Positions 24,511-31,938 of a DNA stretch of 64,000 nucleotides are shown here, piece by piece. The translations under genes were made by a program, and so were the position numbers. Every line of letters starts with the position of its first letter. Position 1 is the stretch's first letter. This stretch comes from Poriferisodalis sp965237655 (GTDB lineage: Bacteria > Actinomycetota > Acidimicrobiia > Acidimicrobiales > Poriferisodalaceae), in the NCBI RefSeq assembly GCF_965237655.1, contig NZ_CBDEGB010000002.1, forward strand, positions 744,001 through 808,000, written 5' to 3'. The notes under the pieces are model-generated. The model saw only the letters and a program-made list of their open reading frames with translations. It did not search any database and was not told the DNA's origin.

Positions 24511-25641
24511 GTGAGTTCTTCGAATTCCGGTCGTTCAGAACGGTTGGACCCAATTCAGGGCGTGCTGGAAGTCCTTGACCGAGCTTCGATGACCGGTACC
24601 AACAAGCTTGGTCTGCTGCTCACCTTGCTCGACTTGGCTCCGACGCTCGACAGCAATGCTCCCATAATCAGCCGAACCGCAATGGCGGAGCGCTACCTCG
24701 ATATCCACTGGGAGCACGCCCGCCCCTTCGGAGGCGTCACGCTGCGCCAGAGTTCGGCGCGCAAATCGCGTGCCGACGGCACAACTGCCGATGACACGAC
24801 CGTCATGCAGGAGGTCCACCGACTGAGAAAACTGCTAACAGACCGCAAACGGGGAGATCTCCGGGACAATCCACTCGGCATCGTCAGGCTTCGGGTTGAA
24901 GACGCCGAGTGGAACTCGGAGTGGGAGGAAGCGGTGGAGACGGCGCTTGCACGCGTCCGGGCAGCCTTGTTGAAGAACCCCGTGCGCCTGCTTCAGCAGC
25001 TGCCGGGTGATCCCGAACCGTTCCTGTATCACGTGACATCGGACAAGACGGGGTTCATGCTGCTTCCAGGCGTCGCAGAGAGCCTCACAAGGTTCGCGGG
25101 TGTCTTACGCCCCCTGGTCGAGTTCAGATTCGCTCAGGCAGTCGTGAGGATCAACCACGAGACGCTCAATCTGCCTGTCGACGATGTCCATTCCCACTTG
25201 TTCGGCCGTGACCGGATCATGCCGCCCCCCAAGATGCGTGAACAGCTCGGTCAGATTCAACAGGGGCGCTGCATCTACTCGGGTGATTCGTTGCCGACAT
25301 CCAGCGGATCGTTGGACCATGTAGTGCCTTGGTCGCGAGCACGCCTGTCGCAAATCGAGAACTTCCTCATGACCACACCGAGCGTCAACAGCAAGAAGGC
25401 GGGCTCGCTGCTCGCACCTGCCGCGGTGGAACGATGGCTACGTCACGTCGACTCGAAGTCCGGGGAGATTCAGGAATGTGCACAAGACCACAATTGGCTG
25501 GCGGACTTCGACAGCGTCCGCCGAGTGGCACGCCACATCTATGAATCACTTGATGCAACAACCGGCGTTTGGCACTTCGAATACGGGATTCAGCCGCTCG
25601 GACGCCAAGGCAAGCGCTATGTGCTCGGATTGCTGCAGTAG
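24511..25641 (+). CDS. HNH endonuclease-domain protein with an unrecognised N-terminal domain
   Basis: 376 residues from GTG. The C-terminal domain (about 250-300) has C254-I-Y-S-G, then L-D269-H270-V-V-P-W, N284 and P-S-V-N-S-K-K, a complete HNH (beta-beta-alpha metal) nuclease motif set, though only one of the usual zinc Cys pairs is visible. The first 130 residues (NKLGLLLTLLDLAPT, RYLDIHWEHARPFGG) recur, from memory, in a group of stand-alone HNH proteins with possible defence roles; the function is not settled. It lies 206 bp after the IS3 element, within an island with Fic and toxin genes. Confidence 0.72.
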   Translation: MSSSNSGRSERLDPIQGVLEVLDRASMTGTNKLGLLLTLLDLAPTLDSNAPIISRTAMAERYLDIHWEHARPFGGVTLRQSSARKSRADGTTADDTTVMQEVHRLRKLLTDRKRGDLRDNPLGIVRLRVEDAEWNSEWEEAVETALARVRAALLKNPVRLLQQLPGDPEPFLYHVTSDKTGFMLLPGVAESLTRFAGVLRPLVEFRFAQAVVRINHETLNLPVDDVHSHLFGRDRIMPPPKMREQLGQIQQGRCIYSGDSLPTSSGSLDHVVPWSRARLSQIENFLMTTPSVNSKKAGSLLAPAAVERWLRHVDSKSGEIQECAQDHNWLADFDSVRRVARHIYESLDATTGVWHFEYGIQPLGRQGKRYVLGLLQ

Positions 25642-25734
25642 TTCTGCTTTGTCGACTCGCCGCTGCCCGTGACGCGACGGGCGGTGGGTACTGTTGCGCC
25701 GTCACCCGCGTGTCCCGAGCAAGCGAGGAAACCC

Positions 25735-26376
25735 ATGGAACTTGGCGAGGCAGCACTCACGTCGATGACGACGAGGTACTTCACGACCGACCCGGTGTCG
25801 GACGAGACGCTGGAGCGTGCGTTCGACTATGCGCGTCATGCGCCCCAGGGCGGCAACCGCCAGCCGGTGCGCTTCATCGTGGTGCGCGATGCCGACAAGA
25901 AGCGTCAGCTTCAGGAGTGGTACCTGGAGCCGTGGAAGGCCTACCTGGCGCTGGCTCGCTCCGGCGACATCGAGATTGTCGGGGACAAGGCGAAGCGTCT
26001 GCTGGACAGCGCTGACTACTTCGCCGAGCACTTCGCAGAGGTGCCCATCATCGTCGTGGCCTGCGGCTACATCGACGGGGTGCATCCCACCGACACCGAG
26101 CTGGGACGCCTCAGCATCGTCGGCGGAGGCTCGATTTACCCGGCCGTGCAGAACTTCCTGCTCGGGTGCCGCGAGGCCGGTCTCGGCACCGCCCTCACGA
26201 CGCTGCTGTGCATGTACGAGCCGCAGGTCGCGGAGATGCTCGACATTCCCGAGGGCGTGGCCACCGCGGCCCACATCGCCGTCGGCTACCGGTCCACCCC
26301 CTTCCCGCGCAAGCTCGACCGGCTGCCGCTCTCGGAGATCGTCTTCGACGAGACCTGGGGCGAGTCGAACTACTAG
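25735..26376 (+). CDS. Nitroreductase-family FMN oxidoreductase
   Basis: 213 residues from the ATG at 25735, eight bases after GAGGAAA. N-terminal FMN-contact segment (RHAPQGGNRQPVRFIVV), central GGGSIYPAVQNFLLGCREAGLGTALTT and C-terminal AVGYRS, all typical of the nitroreductase fold. Family members reduce nitro-, quinone or enone groups with NAD(P)H, or act in dehalogenation; the substrate cannot be told. Single gene after the HNH gene. Confidence 0.85.
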   Translation: MELGEAALTSMTTRYFTTDPVSDETLERAFDYARHAPQGGNRQPVRFIVVRDADKKRQLQEWYLEPWKAYLALARSGDIEIVGDKAKRLLDSADYFAEHFAEVPIIVVACGYIDGVHPTDTELGRLSIVGGGSIYPAVQNFLLGCREAGLGTALTTLLCMYEPQVAEMLDIPEGVATAAHIAVGYRSTPFPRKLDRLPLSEIVFDETWGESNY

Positions 26377-26443
26377 CTGGCTCACAAGTCACCACGGGTG
26401 CCGCTGGCGCGAACGCGAAATACTTCGGGGTTCGGCTGAATAG

Positions 26444-27820
26444 ATGGCTGCATCGCACCGCAACATCACTGAAGACGAGTTGCGCGCTCGCCTCTCAGAT
26501 GAGCTCCAGTCGCTCGGACGGGCTGGGCTGTCCGAGGACGAGGCGTTCCTCATCGCGGCCAAGCGTCTTGCGGCGACTGATGCGGAAGTACGCGCGCTGG
26601 CGAGGGAGCACTTCGCGGGGCTTTGGGATGATGCCGAGCCGGTACCAGAAGACAGTGCGGCCACAGCCTTGCCACCCGAGCCTGTCATTGAGCCGGCCAA
26701 CCGGTCCGACGAAGGCGCGCCGACAACCGACGAACTTGCTCGTGGGCGGCGGGGTTTCTGGATCATGGCTGCTTTCGCCGGCGTGGCTGGGGTGGCGGTA
26801 CGGCTGCCGGAAGCATTCGGGGTCGGGCTGACTGACTCTGACGACAGCATCTTCTATGCACGAAACATCGGCCTGTTCGTGCTGGCTGCGTTGGCGGGCT
26901 GGTTTGTGTGGGCGCGGCGTCCGCACAAGTGGTGCGTCGTTGCGATGGGTGCGGTCTTCGCCGCTTCGGCGGCGGTCGTGAATGCGTATCCGTTCGACGA
27001 GGGCGGATCGACCGACATCCTGGCGATAGCCCACCTGCCGGCACTGCTGTGGCTCGTCGTGGGCGTCGCGCACACCGGTGGCGACTGGCGGTCGTCGGCA
27101 CGGCGCATGGACTACGTGCGCTTCACCGGAGAGTGGGTCGTCTACTACGTGCTCATTGCGCTGGGAGGAGCGGTGTTCAGCGCCTTGACGGTCGGCGTGT
27201 TTGTCGCCCTTGATGTCGACACCGGGTGGATGACCGAGTGGGTAATGGTTGCTGGGTCTGCCGCTGCGGTCGTCGTCACCGCTTGGCTGGTCGAGTTCTG
27301 GGCGGGCGCCGTCCCGAAGATCGCCTCGATGCTGGCGCAAGTCTTCACGCCGCTCTTCGCAGCAATGCTCCTCATCTTCCTGGTTGCCGTGGCTGCCAGC
27401 GGTCGAAGCATCGAGAACGACCGGGACGTGCTCATCCTGTTCAACGTGCTGCTGGGCCTCGTCGTGGGCCTGCTGCTGTTCTCGGCTGCCGCGCGGCCCG
27501 CCGACTCCCGACCGGGCGTCTTCGATCTCGCTTCGGCAGTGCTTGCGACAGCGGGTTTGGTCACCAGCGTGCTCACGCTCGTCGCCATTGTGGGGCGCAT
27601 TGCGGACTTCGGCTGGAGTCCTAACCGAACCGCGATCGCAGGCATGAATCTCATCCTCCTCGTGAATCTGGCTGGCAGCGTGTGGCTGTACTTCCGACTC
27701 TGGCGACGGCACGGACCGTTTGCGAACATCGTGCGCTGGCAGACGGCCCACTTCGGCATCTACGCCGCATGGGCTGCTGTGGTCGTCGTGGCTTTTCCGC
27801 CGATCTTCGGCTTCGCCTGA
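26444..27820 (+). CDS. Polytopic membrane protein with permease-prefix domain
   Basis: 458 residues. The first 45 (ITEDELRARLSDELQSLGRAGLSEDEAFLIAAKRLA) match the helical 'permease prefix' domain found before various membrane proteins. An acidic linker follows, and from about residue 105 there are ten or more hydrophobic segments, broadly like DUF4153 proteins. No catalytic motif seen. ATG at 26444 without a clear ribosome-binding site. Function unknown. Confidence 0.7.
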   Translation: MAASHRNITEDELRARLSDELQSLGRAGLSEDEAFLIAAKRLAATDAEVRALAREHFAGLWDDAEPVPEDSAATALPPEPVIEPANRSDEGAPTTDELARGRRGFWIMAAFAGVAGVAVRLPEAFGVGLTDSDDSIFYARNIGLFVLAALAGWFVWARRPHKWCVVAMGAVFAASAAVVNAYPFDEGGSTDILAIAHLPALLWLVVGVAHTGGDWRSSARRMDYVRFTGEWVVYYVLIALGGAVFSALTVGVFVALDVDTGWMTEWVMVAGSAAAVVVTAWLVEFWAGAVPKIASMLAQVFTPLFAAMLLIFLVAVAASGRSIENDRDVLILFNVLLGLVVGLLLFSAAARPADSRPGVFDLASAVLATAGLVTSVLTLVAIVGRIADFGWSPNRTAIAGMNLILLVNLAGSVWLYFRLWRRHGPFANIVRWQTAHFGIYAAWAAVVVVAFPPIFGFA

Positions 27821-27919
27821 GCCGCAGCGCTGTCGCCATGTGAAATTCATTGGATGTATCTGAATCAGCGCGATATGACGTGCAGATGTCGCAGGCCGAT
27901 GCACTGGTCCCGAGTAAGA

Positions 27920-27949
27920 TTTCCTTACTTTCTGACGAAGGTAAGGAAA
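27920..27949 (+). promoter_or_regulatory. Perfect 9-bp inverted repeat over the antitoxin leader
   Basis: TTTCCTTAC (27920-27928) and GTAAGGAAA (27941-27949) are perfect complements with centres 21 bp apart, two helical turns. The right arm holds the AAGGA ribosome-binding site of the antitoxin gene (start 27955). The site could be an operator for the AbrB-type antitoxin, or a hairpin that hides the ribosome-binding site. Confidence 0.6.
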
Positions 27950-27954
27950 CAGGC

Positions 27955-28218
27955 ATGGATGTCATGGCCCGGGTCACCTCCAAGGGGCAGGTGACGATTC
28001 CCAAGAGAGTCCGTGAAGCGCTCGGCATCGGCCCGGGCGATGCCGTGCTGTTCAAGGTCGAGTCTGAGCGGGCGGTCATGAAGCGCATTCCCGATCTCAT
28101 CGAACTCGCAGGAAGCGTCGAAGTGCCCTTGTCGAAGCGCAACACGCCGTGGGAAGAGGTGCTTGCGGAAGCGCATGAAGCGTGGGCGCGTGAGGCAATG
28201 GATATCGACGAGTCGTGA
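27955..28218 (+). CDS. vapB: AbrB/SpoVT-type antitoxin (VapB-like)
   Basis: 87 residues from the ATG at 27955 with AAGGA at good spacing. N-terminal swapped-hairpin DNA-binding domain (MARVTSKGQVTIPKRVREALGIGPGDAVLFKV), and an acidic C-terminal tail that should bind the toxin. Its TGA overlaps the GTG of the PIN toxin (GTGA). Antitoxins of this kind repress their own operon, plausibly through the inverted repeat just upstream. Confidence 0.85.
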   Translation: MDVMARVTSKGQVTIPKRVREALGIGPGDAVLFKVESERAVMKRIPDLIELAGSVEVPLSKRNTPWEEVLAEAHEAWAREAMDIDES

Positions 28219-28607
28219 CGGCGTTCGTTGACACCAACGTCCTCGTCCGTCAACTCACTGGCAGCCCGCCCGATGCCGCGGCCGCCTCCGCAAGGCTGCT
28301 GGCGTCCGGAGAGACACTGTTGCTGCCGGATTTGATCTTGGCCGAGACCATTTATGTTCTCCAGTCGTTCTATGCCATGCCGCGCGTTCGCGTGGCCGAG
28401 TTGGCTCAGGGTGTCTTGGCCACTGGAGCTGTTCACGTGGAGGATCCGACGCTGTTGTCCCGCTCCATTGAGGTTTACGAGGCCTACCGTCTGAGCTTCG
28501 CGGATGCCTACCTCGTGGCCTGTGCGGAGATAACCGGCATCGGCAGGATTGCCTCGTTCGATCGTGGTATCGACCGGGTGCGAACCGTCGAGCGGGTTGA
28601 GCCGTAG
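28215..28607 (+). CDS. vapC: PIN-domain ribonuclease toxin (VapC-like)
   Basis: 130 residues. The PIN metal site is complete: Asp6 (FVDTNVL), Glu44 (LAETIY), Asp97 (SFADAYL) and Asp116 (SFDRG). Family members cut tRNA or rRNA when freed from the antitoxin. Overlaps the antitoxin gene by four bases. Full length, so the pair looks functional. Confidence 0.87.
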   Translation: MTAFVDTNVLVRQLTGSPPDAAAASARLLASGETLLLPDLILAETIYVLQSFYAMPRVRVAELAQGVLATGAVHVEDPTLLSRSIEVYEAYRLSFADAYLVACAEITGIGRIASFDRGIDRVRTVERVEP

Positions 28608-28710
28608 GCACGATCTTCTTGCCGCCGACGATACTTGACGGGTTGTCACCGACGCTGCCGTCCCAATTGGCACGCGCCAACGTGCGATGTCGTGATGTCA
28701 TGATCTTGCG

Positions 28711-28932
28711 ATGCGGGTAACGCTGGACCTGGATGACGACGTGCTGACGGTGGCCCGTTCGCTGGCCCAGGAGCGGGGCATCTCGATCGGAGCTGCGATG
28801 TCGGAACTGGCCCGCCGCGGATGCCTGCAAGGCCCGCCCACGGCTGCACCTGGCGTGCCCGGATTCGAAGTTGAGGCCGACAGCGGTCCGATGACGCCGG
28901 AGATGGTTCGTGCTGCGAGCGAGAACTGGTGA
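28711..28932 (+). CDS. VapB-type antitoxin (ribbon-helix-helix)
   Basis: 73 residues. MRVTLDLDDDVLTVARSLA followed by RGISIGAAMSELARRG is the ribbon-helix-helix pattern of antitoxins paired with PIN toxins, and the acidic tail (EVEADSGPMTPEMVRAASE) is the usual toxin-binding end. Its stop overlaps a GTG where a toxin should begin, but the toxin frame is broken, so this antitoxin appears orphaned. Confidence 0.72.
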   Translation: MRVTLDLDDDVLTVARSLAQERGISIGAAMSELARRGCLQGPPTAAPGVPGFEVEADSGPMTPEMVRAASENW

Positions 28933-29109
28933 CGGAGTCGGCGGCGCTGTATCTGATCAATGCAACGTCCGACAGACTCAGCGCCGTCTACTTGTCATTC
29001 TTGCCATCTCGTATCCGTCATTTCTTGGCACTCACCGCCGGTCGAAGCACGCGGGTGCGCCGTGGAAACGCTGCGCGCTACGGCGGCTCAGCCTCTATCT
29101 TCGGCGGCG
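28929..29109 (+). pseudogene. Possible decayed PIN-type toxin after the second antitoxin
   Basis: A GTG overlaps the antitoxin stop and reads VTESAALYLINA, resembling a VapC start (LYLIDAN) without its first Asp. Another frame of the same stretch reads RLLVILAISYPSFLG and then PWKRCALRRLSLYL, resembling the middle of VapC. No frame is intact. Read as a toxin broken by shifts; the resemblance is by eye and weak. Confidence 0.35.
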
Positions 29110-29155
29110 GGCTGGTGACCAGAGGCGCTCGGATGCCTCAGGCGGGGAGCACGAC

Positions 29156-29962
29156 ATGGCGATGACCGACGAGCAGCGGCGCGAGGCCGCTGCGGCACTG
29201 CTTCATGCCGAGAACACCCGCGAGTGGATCGATCCGATCACTGACACGTACCCGGGTGCCGACATCGAGGACGCCTATGCCATCGGCCAGTACGTGACCG
29301 ATGCGAAGGTGGCGGCGGGGCGGGTCATCAAGGGACACAAGGTGGGGCTGACCTCGAAGGCCATGCGCTCGACCAGCGGCGCCACCGAGCCCGACTTCGG
29401 CACGCTGTTTGACAACTGGTTCCTCGATGAGGGTTCGATCGTGCCGGCGTCAATCCTGAACGTGCCGCTGGTGGAGATCGAGATCGTCTTCGTGCTGAAG
29501 TCGGACCTGGGCGGGCCCAGCACCAACGCCATCGATGTGATGCGCGCCACCGACTTCATCCTGCCTGCCATCGAGGTGGTGGACCGGCGCTACAACCGGC
29601 GCAGCACGCAGGCTGGCGTGGTGGACAGCATCGCTGATGCTGCCTCGTGCGGGTTCATCATCGTCGGCGGCCGTCCGACCAAGCTGACCGACGTCGACAT
29701 CCGGCACATCGGCGGCGCGCTCTATCTGAATGGCGACCTGGAAGAGTCGGGCACCGCAGCGGCCGTCATGGGCAATCCGCTCAACTCCGTGGCCTGGCTG
29801 GCCCGCAAGCTCAGCGAATTCGGCGTGACCATGTCGGCAGGCCACGCGATCCTGTCGGGCTCGTTCATACGCGCCCGCACGATTCGCCCCGGCGACGCCA
29901 TCGTCGCCGACTTCGGCCCCCTCGGGCAGATCAGCTTCGGGGTGGGGCAGCCCGAAGCCTGA
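29156..29962 (+). CDS. 2-keto-4-pentenoate hydratase-family protein
   Basis: 268 residues from the ATG at 29156 with GGGGAG upstream. Fumarylacetoacetase C-terminal fold of the MhpD/HpaH type: GHKVGLTSKAMR, the metal-site VEIEIVFVLKSDL, AIEVVDRRY, and a closing GDAIVADFGPLGQISF. Such enzymes add water to 2-hydroxy-dienoates (or decarboxylate relatives) in meta-cleavage of aromatics. The longer upstream frame overlaps the antitoxin and is rejected. First plus-strand gene of the catabolic cluster. Its stop codon lies in a 32-bp tandem repeat. Confidence 0.85.
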   Translation: MAMTDEQRREAAAALLHAENTREWIDPITDTYPGADIEDAYAIGQYVTDAKVAAGRVIKGHKVGLTSKAMRSTSGATEPDFGTLFDNWFLDEGSIVPASILNVPLVEIEIVFVLKSDLGGPSTNAIDVMRATDFILPAIEVVDRRYNRRSTQAGVVDSIADAASCGFIIVGGRPTKLTDVDIRHIGGALYLNGDLEESGTAAAVMGNPLNSVAWLARKLSEFGVTMSAGHAILSGSFIRARTIRPGDAIVADFGPLGQISFGVGQPEA

Positions 29963-30036
29963 GACTCAGCGGCGTCGGAGACGCCGAAGCCTGAGATTCA
30001 GCGGGGTCGGGCAGCCCGAAGCCTGAGACTCAGCAG
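29954..30036 (+). repeat. 32-bp tandem repeat across the hydratase stop codon (2.6 copies)
   Basis: Units start at 29954, 29986 and 30018, each beginning CCGAAGCCTGAGA. The TGA of the hydratase (29960-29962) is in the first unit and is repeated in the next two. The array fills the gap to the convergent RidA-like gene. Confidence 0.93.
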
Positions 30037-30037
30037 C

Positions 30038-30424
30038 TCAGTCTTCGACGTAGGCCACGAAGTCGCAGGCGATCTGATTGGGCCCGCCGCCTTCCACCTT
30101 CATGCAGTAGCGCGCCGGCCGCGAATCCGGGTCGGGGAAGCGCTCAACCCATGGCCCGTTCAGCGCCTGTCGGGATACCGCCGGGTCGGTGACGTAGAAC
30201 GACATCTTCACCATGTCGTCCCAGGTGGCGCCGGCGCCCTCAAGCATCTGGCCGACGTGGGTGAACAGGTTGTCGATCCGCTCTTCGAGGGTGTCGGGGA
30301 CGTCCCGCGTTCCCGGATTGGTCGGCGGCGTGATGCTGCTCATCACGAGCGGTCCGACACGGGTCGCTGCGGGTATCGGATTGGTGTGCTGGAAGCTCTC
30401 GATCTCAATCGATTTGCGGCTCAT
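30038..30424 (-). CDS. RidA/YjgF/YER057c-family protein
   Basis: 128 residues. Family pattern: P-A-A-T-R-V-G-P-L-V-M-S-S, a central NLFTHVGQMLEGAGATWDDMVKMSFYV and a C-terminal ARYCMKVEGGG. Canonical RidA proteins hydrolyse reactive 2-imino acids using an Arg near the C-terminus; here the usual R-x-x-V-E context reads SRPARYCMKVEG, so catalysis is possible but the substrate is open. Operon-like with the DUF1330 gene (48 bp) and the dioxygenase on the same strand. Confidence 0.83.
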   Translation of the reverse strand: MSRKSIEIESFQHTNPIPAATRVGPLVMSSITPPTNPGTRDVPDTLEERIDNLFTHVGQMLEGAGATWDDMVKMSFYVTDPAVSRQALNGPWVERFPDPDSRPARYCMKVEGGGPNQIACDFVAYVED

Positions 30425-30472
30425 GGTTGGTTGCTCCTCTGTGCTGATTGCTTGCTTGGTGTATTGAGGGGG

Positions 30473-30760
30473 CTAGGCGCCCTCGACGGCGACCATCTGG
30501 AACTCGGCAGCACCCGCTCGCACCGCCCGGGCTTGGACGTACAACTCTGAGTCGTAGAACGCCTTGGCCGAGTCGATGTCGGGGAATTCCAACACAACCA
30601 GGCGGCGGTCTTCGATGGGACCTTCGAGCGTCACCGACTCGCCGCCGCGCACGATGAACTTCCCCCCGTGGGCGGCCGCCGCTCCCGGCGACAGCTTCTT
30701 GTATTCCTCGTATTGGGCCGGATCGGTGACGTTGATCCGCGTGATGACGTAGGCAGCCAC
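30473..30760 (-). CDS. DUF1330 family protein
   Basis: 95 residues. YVITRINVTDPAQYEEYKKL, HGGKFIVRGGE and the C-terminal WYDSEEY-like FYDSELYVQARAVRAG are the standard DUF1330 signature, a ferredoxin-like alpha/beta dimer of unknown reaction. Ribosome-binding AAAGGAG precedes the ATG. Such genes often accompany degradation clusters. Confidence 0.87.
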   Translation of the reverse strand: MAAYVITRINVTDPAQYEEYKKLSPGAAAAHGGKFIVRGGESVTLEGPIEDRRLVVLEFPDIDSAKAFYDSELYVQARAVRAGAAEFQMVAVEGA

Positions 30761-30795
30761 AGTGCTCCTTTGGGTACAGGTGCCGGGGTGGACTC

Positions 30796-30868
30796 GCTAG
30801 CCGACTGTGTTGTTGCGCCGGCTGCTAGCCGAATGTGTCGTTGCGCCGGCTGCTAGCCGACCGAGTTG
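30796..30868 (-). repeat. 28-bp tandem repeat across the dioxygenase stop codon (2.6 copies)
   Basis: Units at 30796-30823, 30824-30851 and, in part, 30852-30868, each beginning GCTAGCCGA on the plus strand. The stop (CTA on the plus strand at 30853-30855) is in the third unit and is repeated in the two downstream copies. Units one and two differ at three positions. Confidence 0.93.
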
Positions 30869-31776
30869 AGGATGGCGTCGCGGCCGTGCTTGAACCCAGC
30901 ACTCTCAGCCGTGTGGTTGAGCGCCAGCTCGGATTCGAGCTCGCCGGCGATGCGCGAGTGCCACATCTTGCGGGGCTGGGACATATCGAACGGCACGCCC
31001 TGGTGCATGAGCCGCCGGTTGTCCCAGATGACCGCCTCGCCCTCTGTCCACGCATGCTGGTACGTGCGCGGCAGCTGGCAAGCCTCGCGGTTGAGGCGGT
31101 CGAGCAGTGCCACGGACTTGTCCGGGTCCATGCCCACGATGTCGTGAGCGTGCCGACCGATCAGCAGATTTGGCCGACCCGTGTCGGGGTGATACTTCAC
31201 CATCGGCCGGACCGAGATGTCCAAGTCGTGGTAGCCGTACATGCCGTAGGTGCCGTCGTCCTTCTTCTCGGGCAGCAAGCCCGCCCGGCCCTGGCTGTAG
31301 TAGAGCGAATGGTGTGCCTCCAGCGTGTGCACCAGCTCACGGTCCTCATCGGACAGGACCTCATACGCAGCCCGCATATCGGCCCAGCCGGTGTCAGCCC
31401 CGCCTGCGGGGACGAGCTCGGCGGTGAATACGGCGCCCTTGGCCTGCAGCGGCATGTAGGTGCTGTCGTGATGCCAGCCCCAGTTTCCCTTCAGCGACTT
31501 CACGAGTTCGTCGGCGGGCTCGTAGTGGACTTGGCCGTCCTTGCCGACGTTCGAGATTGGCGCCGCGTTGAATTCCAGATTGCCGAACCGCATCGCGAAT
31601 GCGTCCTGCTCGTCGTTGGTCAGGAACTGGCCCGAAAAGATCAGCAGTGCGTATTCCAACCACGTCTCGTGCAACGCTTCGAAGGTGACATCGTCGATGG
31701 ACCGCAGCTCGATGTCGTGCACCCACGCACCAAACGAGGCATCGACCGGTTCGATGTTCAGCGTGACAGCCGTCAT
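30853..31776 (-). CDS. TauD/TfdA-type alpha-ketoglutarate-dependent dioxygenase
   Basis: 307 residues. The iron site is visible: W-H-H-D-S-T-Y (His-x-Asp) near residue 100 and the distal His in NRRLMHQGVPFD, followed by the 2-oxoglutarate-binding Arg in RKMWHSRIAG. Family members hydroxylate sulfonates, phenoxyacids or amino acids using 2-oxoglutarate and O2. Divergent from the enolase-superfamily gene across a 162-bp region with a palindrome. It could open the catabolic route of this cluster. Confidence 0.88.
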   Translation of the reverse strand: MTAVTLNIEPVDASFGAWVHDIELRSIDDVTFEALHETWLEYALLIFSGQFLTNDEQDAFAMRFGNLEFNAAPISNVGKDGQVHYEPADELVKSLKGNWGWHHDSTYMPLQAKGAVFTAELVPAGGADTGWADMRAAYEVLSDEDRELVHTLEAHHSLYYSQGRAGLLPEKKDDGTYGMYGYHDLDISVRPMVKYHPDTGRPNLLIGRHAHDIVGMDPDKSVALLDRLNREACQLPRTYQHAWTEGEAVIWDNRRLMHQGVPFDMSQPRKMWHSRIAGELESELALNHTAESAGFKHGRDAILNSVG

Positions 31777-31847
31777 GGCCGGATCGTACCACCGGACCCA
31801 AAGTGGCTTCAGAGTGGCGATTCGGCCGTACGAAGCCGGTTCGCATC

Positions 31848-31866
31848 AGCCGACAGTGCGTCGGCT
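31848..31866. promoter_or_regulatory. 19-bp palindrome in the divergent promoter of the catabolic cluster
   Basis: AGCCGAC-AGTGC-GTCGGCT is a perfect 7-bp inverted repeat with a 5-bp spacer. It sits between the dioxygenase (minus) and the enolase-superfamily gene (plus), 72 and 73 bp from the two starts, a good place for a shared operator. No regulator gene is visible nearby. Confidence 0.5.
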
Positions 31867-31938
31867 ATCTGGCGAGCGCGCCGCGGGCAGGCAAGACTCA
31901 CCCGGGCCGCTAACCCCGAGCACCCAAAGGAGCAGTCC

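Noticed and set aside
24511..25641. Cas9-like or other CRISPR effector
   Set aside because: HNH only; no RuvC motifs, no array and no cas genes in the window.
26495..27904. 469-residue minus-strand open frame
   Set aside because: Antisense to the membrane protein; composition is His/Glu/Arg-rich without motifs, while the plus strand has clear hydrophobic segments.
30835..31938. N-terminal extension of the enolase-superfamily frame
   Set aside because: The extra 368 codons run antisense through the dioxygenase gene; a ribosome-binding site and ATG at 31939 define the real start.
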